Positions 13,731 through 25,639 are shown, counted from the stretch's first letter. The stretch is 64,000 bases of DNA from Alviniconcha marisindica (GCA_018857735.1 JABMCL010000746.1:472501-536500); one strand, 5' to 3'. Notes: generated by a model from the letters alone, not told the origin. Program-made: numbers and translations.

Positions 13731-14490
13731 GTGCGTGCGTGCGTGCGTGAAACTTGATATTTAACGCCCAGTCAGCGATGCTCGTTATATTAAGACGAGA
13801 GAGAAAGAATTCGAACTCGAACTCGAAAACTTTATTTTACAAGGATTGTAGTTTAGGTTCAGTCAGAAACATGTCTAACAACTAGTCCTTGCTAAGCTAC
13901 TGATAAATGGATATCAAATTACAGGCAGAGAGAGTCTGAGAGAGAGAGAGAGAGAGAGGTGAGAGAGAGAGAGAGAGTAACCAACAAAATTCCCCAGTAT
14001 CAGCACACTGAAACACCCCAGTGTGGGGGGAAAAGGCGATCTTCCATGTGGCCTATCGCAAGTCGAGGGTTATCTCGTGTCACTATGATAGGTATAATGT
14101 CTGCTAGATTGCCGCGACTGATCATATCCAGCATGACATACAGACTTGTTAGCCGCAGCTGGGTTTTGTGACTCACTGTATGGAGAACTGTTATACTCGG
14201 GGACTGTTAGTTAGTTACTTGTGCTGCGACACACTGAACGCCCAAACCGTCACACAGTGAGGGTGAACCACGATTTATTCAATCAAAATGTCGAGAACGT
14301 CTGATTCGCTTTTCACGACACTGTTGCAGTTAACGAGGACCAGAAAAAAATGAAGTTGAATAAAAAGTTAGGGACTGAGGCGGAAATTAGAACGGCAGAA
14401 CTGATTCCTGACAGACAACGAAGCATGCAAAGCTATGCCTGCATGAGAGAGAGATTCCAACTGCATGTAGTACTTCTTAACGTCAAGACT
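13313..14490. other. No gene; short simple repeats
   Basis: Poly-T near 13470, poly-G/GT near 13680-13750, a 'ttaacgcccagtcagc' dispersed motif near 13762 and GA runs near 13930-13975. No coding evidence. Confidence 0.4.
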
Positions 14491-14494
14491 ACAG

Positions 14495-14705
<211 letters not shown>

Positions 14706-14954
14706 ACAAAATGTAATACAGGCATGACACATACGGTGTATTTTGTGCATGCAGTAACCATACACGTACGCGTACACACACCAGTAAGTGCTGTGTAGCA
14801 GTAACTGATAGCACATCATATCCACGCCGGCTGCAGCAGCGCTGACACTCCAGCACACGCCGCACGGCCACACGATGATGAAGCCGTAGGGCTGTCCACA
14901 TTAGGGGGAGAGATGGGGAGACTCGGTGACCCACTAGGCAGACACTGAGATTGA

Positions 14955-14975
14955 CGAGACTGAGAGAGAGAGAGA

Positions 14976-15040
<65 letters not shown>

Positions 15041-15165
15041 TGAGAGAGAGACAGAGAGAGAGAGAGAGACAAACAGACACAGACACAAAGAGAGACATAG
15101 ACAAAGACAGACAGACAGACACTGAGACAGAGACGTGTGTGTGTGTGGGGGGGGGGGGGGGGTAA
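14955..15165. repeat. GA / GACA / GT / poly-G block
   Basis: GA and GACA runs to about 15130, then GT and a poly-G tract at about 15148-15163. Confidence 0.95.
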
Positions 15166-15218
15166 TACTTTATTACACAAGAATAAAGATTTATAAGTAC
15201 AGCTGATATAAGTCGGGT
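15158..15218. repeat. Third copy of the microsatellite-linked tail, inverted
   Basis: Reverse complement of the 2307-2425 and 3089-3205 tail ('aatactttattacacaag', 'aagatttataagtaca'), again directly beside a simple-repeat block. Confidence 0.65.
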
Positions 15219-15239
15219 TTTTTGTTGTTGTTGTTATTG

Positions 15240-16030
15240 TTGTTGTTTTCGTGACTCAGTGAGTCTGTCCCAGATTACAAAAACAGTAGCACTCAATACA
15301 TTAAATTAGAATACAAAAATGGCAAAATACAAAACACGAATTTAAACAAAAAAAGACACAGAAGGAGAACACCGGAAGAGCAAAGACTGACTCGTGAGGC
15401 CGCGGAGATCCGCGACTAGTGAATTCAGTCACTCTGAGAAGTCAGTCACTGAGTCGGAACTGATATGACAGAACAGAGCCGCTGAAGACCTGATGTATTT
15501 TAATATCTTAGAAGTAAAAAACACTGATTCAGCCGACTCGCATTCAAAACTCAGTAAAGCGGTATCAGTAACACGGAGTTAGTGACTTTTGACGTGACTG
15601 ACACAAATATTTTTCAGTAGAGGACTGGCTCGAAGACTGACTGGACAAGCCCGGGGTAGGCGCGGGGCACTTAGTGAAAACAAAGACTTTCAGAAGGGGA
15701 AAATCTCAGTTGGTAAAAACTAGTCCGTCCGTCAGTGACTCCGCGCAGCTGCTGAAAACTCCGTCACTGAGCCGGTGAGGAGAGGCGTGCTAGATATAGT
15801 GGCACAACGAACACTGGAACGGCCGACACACTATGATAAACTTTATTCACTGACGAGTAGTAGTGGATCCAGCCCTCGCCCCAATTATATGAATACTGTT
15901 ACTTTATATATACGTATCATCCTAGTGGGCTGACTCAGTGATTCCAAATACAAGTTTTTTTTAAAATCTGAAACAGAACGCGGCCCAGAGCAGCGCGGCG
16001 GCTCGTCAGTCAGTCACGCTGCGGCAGTCG
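15240..16030. other. Region dense in GTCACTGA / TGACTCA-like words
   Basis: No gene is seen. Short related words such as 'tgactcagtga', 'cagtcactga', 'gactgactc' and 'gtcagtcagtcac' occur well over ten times in about 800 bp, without a fixed period. I cannot say whether this is a decayed tandem repeat or a cluster of AP-1-like sites. Confidence 0.5.
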
Positions 16031-16035
16031 GTGCA

Positions 16036-16229
16036 GAATCAAGACACAAGGGAGTTACGAATTAGCGCTCGAAATACGCAACACAAGTGCAACAACAAAG
16101 ACCTGAGTCGCCTACGGTAACTCTCACCTAGCATGCGTGTAAATACATGGTACATAAACTCCGTAAAGTCTTCGTTGTTGTACTTGTTACGTATTTCGAG
16201 CGCTAATTAACTCCCTTGTGCGTTGATTC
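16036..16229. mobile_element. Palindromic MITE-like element, copy C (both arms)
   Basis: The left arm (16036-16104: 'gaatcaagacacaaggg', 'agcgctcgaaatacg', 'aacaacaaagac') is mirrored by the right arm (16166-16229: 'gtcttcgttgttgtac', 'cgtatttcgagcgct', 'aactcccttgtg', 'gttgattc'). The middle holds 'cgcctacggtaactctcacc' and 'ggtacataaactcc'. It has no coding capacity, about 194 bp and long inverted arms. Target-site duplication is not clear. Confidence 0.75.
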
Positions 16230-16916
16230 GAAACACAAGTAGTCTGATTATGGCACGGTTTAGTGGATCAAATCAGTAAGCAGATAATAATAAAAACACA
16301 CCCATGCATATGGACGGAGAGAGTTTGACAGTTAAATAGACAGATAGGTGGGCGGACAGATAGTAAATGAATAATATGAAATATTAAATATTTCAGTCCT
16401 GTGCCTATGCTGCTCTAGCTCTCTTTGCACTAGGGTAAAAAAAAAAAAATGTTGTTGCGGGAGAAGTCACCTATAAGAACTTATATGCGTTTTAAAACTT
16501 TTTTTCTGTGTGTTAGCTTCTGTGTACATAAAAAACCTTGGCGTAATTATATATTTTTTATACATAAAGATGCGAACTTCAGCTGAACTGAATTATTAAA
16601 TGCTGTGTTGGACAGATGGCAGTTACCGTAAGTTGCACAAGGATTACTCCCTCAGCTAGCGCGCACTTTTGATTTCCGGTTTAGAAAGTTTGTCACCTCA
16701 CGTACACAGTTTTTTTTATTGTTTTCACAGAAAAGATTCAGATTGATTACTAGCCGTTACTGAATGTCTGTTTAGAGCTTTTCATTCCCTGCCACTGTGA
16801 CAGTGTATCCTGTTTGATTTTGACTTTAGGCGAGGTCTTTCATTTTCAGGATTTGGAACTGTGTAAACGTAGACCTTGTCAGCTGACGACACAGTATTAG
16901 AAACTGAAAAGAAAAA
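16230..16916 (+). promoter_or_regulatory. Upstream and 5'UTR region of LRR1
   Basis: The transcription start is not visible: no TATA box at a convincing spacing and no CpG-rich stretch. The last 60 bases are A-rich, and an in-frame TGA three codons before the ATG fixes 16917 as the first possible start in this frame. Confidence 0.4.
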
Positions 16917-17099
16917 ATGCGGTTAAAGTGTGAAGTGGATGTGGTGTTGCGGCTAGTGCCTGGCTGTAATGTGAGAAAGACGAGCAGAGCAAGCCAGGCG
17001 TTCATCACCGTTGGTAAGGAAGGGGGCAGTCAGTCCAAGGAAGCCAAGATAAACATGCTGATCTCCACAGGAAAGAACAGAAATGGCACCAAGTACCTG
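16917..17099 (+). CDS. LRR1: LRR1 coding exon 1
   Basis: 61 codons from the initiator Met to TKYL; donor GTATGT at 17100. Phase 0. Encodes the first strands of the PH-like N-terminal domain, including INMLISTGKNRNGTKY. Confidence 0.95.
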
Positions 17100-18416
17100 G
17101 TATGTGTTACTACTACTACTATATTACTACTGTTACTGTTACACACTTTGCGTCTTTATATAGTGTACATGTATGCAGTTAATAAACAAAACAAAAGAAA
17201 CACAAGGTAGTAAATTTCAGTTTTAGCTGATGATAAACTCATAAAGTGATAAAGTGTCTGTTTACAGGAATTGTAACTTGTAATTCACACTTTGTGAACT
17301 TGCTGCAAAACATTGCATTATATGTATTATTAGCTGGAATGACTGGTTTAGGTGGATGAGCTTGAGTGTAAACATAGGCTGCCTAGATCATAGATGTGAT
17401 CATGATAATATGGCTTCTCATTTACTAATTTAGGATGTACAGCACATACGGCAGTTTATACAAATTGCAGAAGATGCTCTTAATGAGTTTATAATATTGT
17501 TATGTTGTTTTCAGTTATCAGGAAACATTATCAAACTATATGCCCGGTTTGTGGAAGAAGGGAAAGCGACTATCAGCCTTACAAATCCTGCTCAGGACAT
17601 CTGCATCAGCAAGGTAGAAACTGTTGTGCCTGCAATATTATTCTATTAATTGGTAAACATATGATGGTATACTAGTACTACTACTAAACATATGACAGTA
17701 TACTACTAGTATACCATCATGTGTTTACCAAATGAGTAAAAATGACATTACTAATTCAGCTTTTGTACAACTCTTTATGTGTACCTTCATGTAATTTAGG
17801 AAAACAAGTTCTGCAAAATCATCTTTCATAATCATACAGACAGTAACTAATTTTCGAAGCAAATATTTACTGGAAGTGGAATCCATACATGTAATGATGT
17901 CTGCATGTTGTTATGTTAATGTATGTTGTATACAAACAAAACATGACTAGATTCTGTCATTGTCACTGAGAGAATTGTCAGAATTTTTAATATTGTACAT
18001 TTAGCATTATGAACAGTTGTGTGTGTTTTCACAATCTACAGTCACTTGACCATTAATTCTGAAGATCAGTCATTGCACATCAAGTAATCCCAACTATCTC
18101 AAACTTGCTTCCAAATGGAATCAGCAATAATGAGTATATGTGTACAATACTGTACTTAGAGAAAGTGAATCATAGTCATGGACAACAGAGTAGTGTGTCA
18201 TTTCTTTCTTCTTCTTCTTATTTTTTTTTAAATCTTTGACATTCAGAAAATTGCCTCAGACTTTGCCAGTTTGCCACTGACATGGACACTACAAGTTCCC
18301 CTGAGCATGTTTTTAAACAGATTAGTGCAACATCAGAGGTGCTTTTAATGAGCCTTTTTTTGTTTTTTTTGCACATGTGTGCACACATGTACAGAGAAAC
18401 GCACACATGTACAGAG

Positions 18417-18453
<37 letters not shown>

Positions 18454-21400
18454 CACACACACACACTGTATTTATGCAGTGTTGTTTGTCATTGTTGTGT
18501 GTTCTTTTTTATGTACTAAGTTTACTCATGAGTACATATGATTAATATCATCATCGTGATATGTGTTACGCTCACACCAGCCTTGTGAATGGCCTCAGAA
18601 CACACTGAAAAGGAAGAAAAATCCACACACACAGAAATCAATGACAATTTACCACGATCAACAAATTCTCCATACATTCCAGGCAGACCCAATTCAGCTG
18701 AAGAGTCTGCTGACAATACTTTGCCTGGTTGCCAAGGGAGATGATGCCAGCAAGCTGATGTCGGTCGGTTCCATGCAGCCCCCCTCAGCTACTGGCATGA
18801 AAGCACTGCAAACTTCCATGGTTGTCACGTCACGCAAAGACTATCCTCTGACCACTTCCTTCCCCAGCGCCCTGCAGAATCTCACGGTATGCTGCTGTTG
18901 TGCATGGGTGCATGTGATCTTTCCAGGAACCTGAAATTCCCCAAATGAGCTGAGTTTGGGCTTCAAAGTGCCAGAAGAAAAATCTAAACAATACATTAGT
19001 GAATAAAAAAATTCACTCCAGGTTTATATTTTGAAGTTATGGTACAAGTGCCCAAACATATATATATATATACATGCTTCTTCAGTCTTAACTGCTTTTC
19101 TTTGTCACCTTTGAACTCGAACTGTGGAGAATTCTGTTACAATACTCTGATACAGAGAAACTGAATGTTAAAACAGCACAGATTTTTGTCTGTTTGTACT
19201 GATAATGTTTGTGCGGTCAAATTAAGCTTATGCTGATGAAAATTCACTATGGCTTTTAAAATATGTCATGTTTCTTTACCCATTATTTGTATTTCTTAAA
19301 AAAAAGACTCATGATCCCTGTAATTTAGTGTAAACAATGCCAGTGTTCTTTGTGAACAACCCACATTGTAACCCAAGATTTCAGAGAAAATACAGTTGTT
19401 TTGTTCATCGGCAGAGCTGACAAGCTTTGTTGTTAATCTGGGCTTATTGTGAAGGAATATTTCAGCAGCATTAACAATTTCCTACCCTACCTCTCTGAAT
19501 TTCCTAAAAAAAATACAACTATGATCTGATCCACAACAAGTGAATTTATGCGATATATGCACAGCTTGATGCCAGTTGGATTTTTCATGTATTGACCTAT
19601 GAATGACTTTTTACCCAGATGTTTATTTGCTGTTGTTGTAATTTAATGATGTTTTATAATTGGAGTGAAAGTGTGATGAGTGTGCTTGGCACCACAGAAC
19701 ATTCCTGGTGCAATTGTATTGACACTTGGCAATAAAGTTGTATTGTAAGTGAAGGGCTGTTCTTGAAGAGGATCCAGTGAATTGTTATACTTCAGGGATG
19801 GGTTGGAGGGGGGTGCATTATGGATGGATAGAGCAGTTAGGCACTATCAACGTATCCTTTAAGAGATCTGCATGAGTTTGTGTTTGTTGTGATGAATGAA
19901 ATGAGGCTCTCTGAAAGCTGAATACTTCGTTAAATCTCTTGTAGGGACTTTTTAAAGTATTTTCTATGCAGCACCATCACAAAATTACTTTCAGCTTCGA
20001 ATGAACCTTGACTGGGTGTAAAATACCAAGTTCCTTACTCAAGTAAACCTGTTTCATTGATGTCCGGCAGGTAAATGGCTGCAGCATGAAACGTCTCGAC
20101 CCAAGAATCCTTGACCTTCGACACCTTCAAACCCTCAACCTTGCAAACAACCTTCTTGCTACACTTCCGGACAATCCGGGCCGCTGGACTTGCCTGACAG
20201 AGCTTGACATGTCATCTAATCAGCTGACAACGGTGCCATCTGTTCTGTTCCGGACTTGTTTGAAAAGTTCCCTATCCGTGCTGAAGCTGAACAACAACAG
20301 TCTGCAGTTGTTACCGCCACAGCTGTGTGAAATCAGCGGCTTGGTGCAGCTTCATGTTGACGACAACAAGCTCACCGCTCTGCCACCCACCATTGGTGAG
20401 TAAAAACAACAAAAACAAACTTTCTAGACCCTAATTGTTCCTTCTCTTCTCGCTCTTGTCTTCTGTCTTGTTAGGGTTTTTATTAAGGATGTTCATTCTT
20501 ACTTCTTTTGTTTCATCAACAGGCTTTTATTCAGTTATTGTCTTCTGTTTTGTTAGGGGCTTTGTTAAAGATGTTCATCCTTACTTCTTTTGTTTCGTCA
20601 ACAGGCTTTTAATTTTATTCAGTTATTGTCTTCTGTTTTGTTACTATGTTAGGGGCTTTGTTAAGGATGTTCATCCTTCCTTCTTTTGTTTCATCAACAG
20701 GCTCTTATTCAGTTATTGTCTTGTCTTCTGTTTGGTGAGGGGCTTTGTTAAGGCTGTTCATCCATACTTCATTTGTTTCATCAACAGTCTCATATTCAGT
20801 TATTGTCTTGTCTTCTGTTTGGTGAAGGGCTTTGTCAAAGCTGTTCGTCTTTCTTTTGTGTCATCAACAGGCTCTTACTCAGTGGGGCTTTGTCAAGGCT
20901 GTTTATCCTTCTTTCTTTTGTGTCAACAACAGGCTCTTATTGATATTTAGTTATTGTCTGGTCTGTTTGGTGAGGGGCTTTGTTAAGGTTGTTCATCCTC
21001 TTGCTTCATCAGCAGGTTTTTATTCAGTTATTGTCTTGTCTTCTGTTTGGACAAAGGCTCTGTCAGTGCTGTTCTTCCTTACTTCTCTTGTTTCAGCAGC
21101 ATGCTCTTATTTAGTTATTGTCTTGTCTTCTGTTTGGTGAGGGGCTTTGTTAAGGATGTTCATTCTCTTGTTTCAGCAGCAGGCTTTTATTGTTATTGTC
21201 TTGTCTTCTGTTTGGTGAGGGGCTTTGTTAAGGATGTTCATTCTCTTGTTTCATCAGCAGGCTCTTATTCAGTTATTGTCTTGTGTTCTGTTTGGTGAGG
21301 GGCTTTGTTAAGGATGTTCATTCTCTTGTTTCAGCAGCAGGCTTTTATTGTTATTGTCTTGTCTTCTGTTTGGTGAGGGGCTTTGTTAAGGATGTTCATT

Positions 21401-24271
21401 CTCTTGTTTCAACAGCAGGCTCTTATTCAGTTATTGTCTTGTGTTCTGTTTGGTGAGGGGCTTTGTTAAGGATGTTCATTCTCTCGTTTCAGCAGCAGGC
21501 TCTTATTCAGTTATTGTCTTGTCTTCTGTTTGGTGAGGGGCTTTGTTAAGGATGTTCATTCTCTTGTTTCAGCAGCAGGCTCTTGTTCAGCTGTTGTCTT
21601 GTCTTCTGTTCGGTCAGGGGCCTTGTCAAGGCTGTTCATCCTGTCTGCCCAGAGGAACCTGATCACACAGCTGCCAGGCTGTATGACCAGGCTCCGGCTG
21701 GACACCCTGGACCTGTTCGGAAACCCAATCCAGCAGCTCAAAGACAGCGTCATGCTCTCTTCCAATCTGGGTGTGCCTTCGCTGAGAGAGCAGTCAGCGA
21801 GGTTGATCAGAAATGAGGGGTCAGTGTCCTGCTTTTATTCACTGTTTTCTCCCCAAAGAATTGCACATCAATCATTACAGTTAGATAATTCCGTATCATT
21901 ATGCTCACCCTCATCCCAGTGTATCTGGTGGATTTCCATGGAAGTGAACCCCTGGCCAAGGCCACCTCTTTTGAGACCTCCATTACTGGATCTTAGCATG
22001 GTCTGAAACAGGAGTTGTCCAGTATTGTGATGTAGCACACTTCGCAGTTTGATCATTTGCTCATCTTTTGAGACCTCCATTACTGGATCTTAGCATGGTC
22101 TGAAACAGGAGTTGTCCAGTATTGTGATGTAGCACACTTAGCAGTTTGATCATTTGCTCATCTTTTGAGACCTCCATTACTGGATCTTAGCATGGTCTGA
22201 AACAGGAGTTGTTCTGTATTGTGATGGAGCACGCAGTCTTAGCAGTTTGATTATTCACTTGTCTTTTCAGACCACTGTTACTTGATCTTTAGCATGGTCT
22301 GAAACAGGGGCTGTCCTGTATTGTGATGTAGCACACTTCGCAGTTTGATCATTTACTCATCTTTTGAGACCATCGTTACTGGATCTTTAGCATGGTCTGA
22401 AACAGGGGTTGTCCTGTATTGTGATGTAGCACACTTAGTAATTTGATCATTTACTCATCTTTTCAGACCACCGTTACTGGATCTTTAGCATGGTCTAAAA
22501 CAGGGGTTGTCCTGTGCTGTGAGGTAACACACTTAGCAAATTGATTATTTATTCATCTTTTGAGAATACCATTACTTTGTCTCCAATGTGGTCTAAAACA
22601 AGGGTTGTCCTGTATTGTGATGTAGCACACTTAGCAATTTGATCATTTACTCATCTTTTCAGACCACTGTTACTGGATCTTTAGCATTGTCTGAAACAGA
22701 GGTTGTCCTGTATTGTGATGTAGCACACTTCGCAATTTGATGATTTACTCATCTTTTCAGACCACTGTTACTGGATCTTTAGCATGGTCTGAAACGGGTT
22801 GTTTTGTATTGTGATGTAGCACACTTAAGCAATTTGATTATTTATTCATCTTTTCAGACCACTGTTACTTGAGCTTAGCATGGTCTGAAACAGGGGTTGT
22901 CCTGTATTGTGATGTAGCACACTTAGTAATTTGATTTTCACTGGACTTTCTACTCAGTATTTGAGAAGTCAGACTTCCACCTGTGTGATTAAGGATCATG
23001 TGTTTTTTCCTTTCTCTGAACATTTTCACCAGTCATTCATTGAGATACTGTTTGGATTTTGTGCAGACTGTATGCTTCATACATATTCCCAGTTGACCAT
23101 GACAGTCATGTCACTTTCAAGGCAAAACAGAATTCATCAAATCACAAGTCAAGTCTGATTCACTGCACGTGACACATCACGTTCCATTTATGATGAGGAT
23201 TGGGGGGAATTGAAGTTGAATATTATTAGGCCTGTGCATGTTACGGTCATTGCATGGCCTTTTCAAGATTCAAGATTACTTTATTATCTCATCCGAGAAA
23301 TTAAAATATGGCTGAACATGAATCACACCACAGGACAAAAACAACAACATTTTGTGTATTTTATTGTTAAAATTCAGCTTGTTCTCTAAGACTGTTCCAA
23401 GATATTTGTACTCAGTCACACTTTCAACTTTCATGCCATCAATAAAGAGATCTGGAATGACAGTTGGAGTTTTTCTAAAATCAATCAGCATTTCCTTTGT
23501 TTTCTTTACGTTCAAGTCAAGGGAATTATCCCTGCACCAGTTGCTGAACCTTTCAACTTCAGCAAAATAAACAGAATCTGAGTTGGAAAGATCTTCCATT
23601 GCAGAATTGTCAGAGTATTTTATTGGTGTTGTGTCAGTGCCTGTGCAGTCATTTGTATAGATTGTAAAAAGAATAGGAGATTGGACAGTGCCTTGTGGAG
23701 AGCCAGTGGAAATAGAGCGGGAAGACGAGAGTGCAGCTTGGTGATGAACTGTCTGAGAACGATTGACAAGAAAGTCGACAATCCAGAGAATCAGTCTTGG
23801 GTTAACGTTAAGTTTCAAAAGTTTGCTTGCCATGAGGTGTGGTTGTAGTTGTGATGTCCCTCCACACACACACACACACCCCCCCAACCCCCCCGACCTC
23901 CATGGGGCACCCCCAGCCACCTCCTTCACTTTAGTCTGTGCGAACAACTCAAGTTCATCTCATCAGCAGCGTTTCCTTTCAGCTTCACTTTACCTTGCTG
24001 TGTGATTCTGCTCTGCAGGCTTAACTACAGCGAAGACGACCTGCTCCCTCACCTGCTGTTCTACCTGAAAAATGCCCGTCAGTGTTGGTGCGGTCGCTAC
24101 TGCTTCGAGTCGTGCACACGCTACCTCAGCAAGTGTGAACTGTCCACACTGTCCCACACGGTGAGAGCGTGGGACGAGGCAGGAAGGACGAGCGTGCCCG
24201 TGGAGTTGTTTCTCTGTTCCAAAGCCTGTCTGGCCAAGTTTAGAAAGAACGCTTTCGCTTACTGGAGATAG
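16917..24271 (+). CDS. LRR1: LRR1, CUL2 ubiquitin-ligase substrate receptor (complete, six coding exons)
   Basis: Coding exons are 16917-17099, 17515-17613, 18683-18886, 20071-20395, 21618-21819 and 24019-24271. Phases agree throughout: 1,266 nt, 421 aa, close to the 414 aa of human LRR1 (PPIL5). The N-terminus (MRLKCEVDVVLR) and the block MVVTSRKDYPL match the family's N-terminal PH-like region. Six leucine-rich repeats follow in exons 4 and 5 (for example LQTLNLANNLLATLP), then a VHL-type BC box (SLREQSARLI), a CUL2-box-like LLPHLLFYLK and a cysteine-rich tail (CWCGRYCF). In animals, CUL2-LRR1 ubiquitylates MCM7 to unload terminated CMG helicase in S phase. Intron 4 and intron 5 are swollen by tandem arrays. 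The gene is convergent with BIRC6. Confidence 0.95.
17515..17613 (+). CDS. LRR1: LRR1 coding exon 2
   Basis: 33 codons, LSGNIIKLYARF to DICISK. Acceptor TTTTCAG, donor GTAGAA. Contains the conserved FVEEGKAT block of the family. Confidence 0.95.
18683..18886 (+). CDS. LRR1: LRR1 coding exon 3
   Basis: 68 codons, ADPIQLKSLL to LQNLT; acceptor CATTCCAG, donor GTATGC. Holds SRKDYPLTTSFP, the linker into the repeats. Confidence 0.95.
20071..20395 (+). CDS. LRR1: LRR1 coding exon 4 (LRRs 1-4)
   Basis: Starts VNGCSMKRLDPR after acceptor CCGGCAG. It carries four leucine-rich repeats and ends one base into a Gly codon at donor GTGAGT (PPTI + G). Confidence 0.95.
20440..21617 (+). repeat. About 80-bp tandem array in LRR1 intron 4, in register with the exon 5 acceptor
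   Basis: About 14 units. The word 'ggggctttg' begins at 21141, 21219, 21299, 21377, 21457 and 21537; the functional junction ('cag|gggccttg') puts its equivalent at 21617, one further 80-bp step. Each unit contains 'tgttaaggatgttcat', 'cttgtttcagcagcaggct', 'tattcagttattgtctt' and 'ttctgtttggtga'. The functional copy differs mainly in having 'ggtcag' where the others have 'ggtgag'. Confidence 0.93.
21618..21819 (+). CDS. LRR1: LRR1 coding exon 5 (LRRs 5-6 and BC box)
   Basis: Two bases complete the Gly codon from exon 4, then ALSRLFILSAQRNL to ARLIRNE plus two bases of a Gly codon. The donor is GTCAGT. Its first ~20 bases are the last register of the intron 4 array. Confidence 0.93.
21960..22935. 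repeat. About 97-bp tandem array in LRR1 intron 5
   Basis: About ten units with 'catcttttgagacc', 'ttactggatctt', 'agcatggtctgaaacagg', 'ttgtcctgtattgtgatgta' and 'gcacacttagcaatttgat'. No splice junction lies inside it. Confidence 0.92.
23262..23850 (-). mobile_element. Non-LTR retrotransposon fragment (reverse transcriptase relic)
   Basis: On the minus strand, antisense in LRR1 intron 5, an ORF of about 190 codons shows non-LTR RT blocks in order. These are the helix LILWIVDFLVNRSQ, GSPQGTVQSPILFTIYTND, the catalytic region reading KYSDNSA where YxDD is expected, FSNWCRDNSLDLN with KTKEM, and SVTEYKYLGTVL. The style is that of the jockey/CR1/L2 group. The piece is truncated at both sides and the second catalytic aspartate is changed to asparagine, so it is inactive. 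The 3' flank has the short 'tcaagattcaagat' repeat typical of such tails. Confidence 0.85.
23862..23905. repeat. CA run followed by C-rich tract
   Basis: (CA)n then C-rich bases beside the upper edge of the RT relic. Confidence 0.8.
24019..24271 (+). CDS. LRR1: LRR1 coding exon 6 and stop
   Basis: One base completes Gly, then 83 codons LNYSEDDLLPHL to AFAYWR and TAG. Acceptor CTCTGCAG. Carries the CUL2-box-like segment and the Cys-rich C-terminus (CWCGRYC, CSKAC). Confidence 0.95.
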
Positions 24272-24740
24272 GACTGCTTTTTCATGTATTACTCGACACT
24301 TTTTTTCCTTCTTCTTTTTTCATCATGTTTCAGATGAAGTTATTTACTCTCTTTTTTCTTTTCTCTTTTATATATGTGTCTTTTCATTATTTACCCAGGG
24401 TTTCATGGTTTGTTTTTGTCTTATGTGTGAGAGAGAGAATTTGTGTGTGTGCGTGCGTGTGTGCTTTTATTTTCAATCATCTTTGACATCCAGTCATATT
24501 ATGAGGTCAGTATGGGAGAGTTGAAAGCAACACATGTGTGGATGTTGAAAAACTAAAAGAAAAGAAAAGTGCATTCCTTGGACATTACAGAGGTGCTAAT
24601 CATGAAATGTTGCAAGAGGAGAATGACTATCACTGGCCTCAGTATTTTCCACAAATATCTCAAAACGGGCCTTGCCTTTAATGTAGATGTAAACAATTTA
24701 AATGTATCCAAAAATAAAATCCGGACATTTCTTTGATCTG
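24272..24740 (+). terminator. LRR1 3'UTR with AATAAA at 24713-24718
   Basis: The first canonical polyadenylation signal after the stop is at 24713-24718. Cleavage would fall near 24730-24740. A GT-rich stretch and T-rich sequence lie between. Confidence 0.5.
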
Positions 24741-24824
24741 TCCGGACATTTCTTTGTCTCATTTTGTTTAAACCTCTGGTGTATCGGTGGTCCCACTTCT
24801 GTTGTCACATGTTCAGAAAAATAC

Positions 24825-25130
24825 ATGCACCCAATGCACGCACACATACACACATGCACGCACAGACACATGCACACAGACAGACACACACACAAAAAAA
24901 ACTACACATGCATACAAGTATACGTACATGTATACATTCACACACACACACGCGCAACTGTTTCCTGAACTCTTTCTCAAACATGCACGCATACACACGC
25001 ACTCATGGGCATACATGGACACATTCACAAGCATGCACACTCACGCACTCAATCAATCACATACATGCACACACACACTCATGGACATGCAAATGCACAC
25101 ACACGTGCACATGCACAGACAGACACAGAG
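24825..25130. repeat. Degenerate CA-rich block between the two convergent genes
   Basis: CACA, CATG and CACG words interspersed with other bases. The long ORFs through it are composition artefacts. Confidence 0.85.
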
Positions 25131-25337
25131 AGAAATGATGTGGTGCCAGGAAGATGCTTGGGGGGGGAGGACTCGGTGTACACTGTGTGCTTCTTTGTTA
25201 GACTCTGACATAGCCAGCGAACGCATCATAGGTAAACTATTCTCAGCTTTTTATTTTGATGCTTCTTGCGATATCCTCACAGGGCAATTAAGCCAGAAAG
25301 ACTGCGGACAAAAAGTACCCCTGGTAATGAGCTTTAA

Positions 25338-25493
25338 GAGTTCTGGATTCTTGTGACACCTGCATTTTACAAAATCATCAGACTGTAAAGAGTTCTGGAC
25401 TCTTGTGACACCTGCCTTTTACAAAATCATCAGACTGTAACGAGTTCTGGATTCTTGTGACACCTGCATTTTACAAAATCATCAGACTGTAAG
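25338..25493. repeat. 52-bp direct repeat, three copies
   Basis: 'gagttctgga' begins at 25338, 25390 and 25442. Units continue 'cttgtgacacctgc' and 'acaaaatcatcagactgtaa' and differ at only a few positions. Confidence 0.95.
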
Positions 25494-25639
25494 CACCATT
25501 TTGCTTACCAGTCAGCCCTACATCTTTTACTGGTGATGAATGCTGCAACTAACATGAGCATGAAACTACCCTGCTGGTGCCGATCTGTTGGTAGAAAACT
25601 GAGATGGTGGGAATGGGTGAACAAAAGAAGAAACGACCG

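Noticed and set aside
16826..17008. Minus-strand ORF over LRR1 exon 1
   Set aside because: Shadow of the coding strand; no family features.
24787..25356. 189-codon plus-strand ORF rich in His/Thr
   Set aside because: CA-rich intergenic DNA between the two convergent genes.
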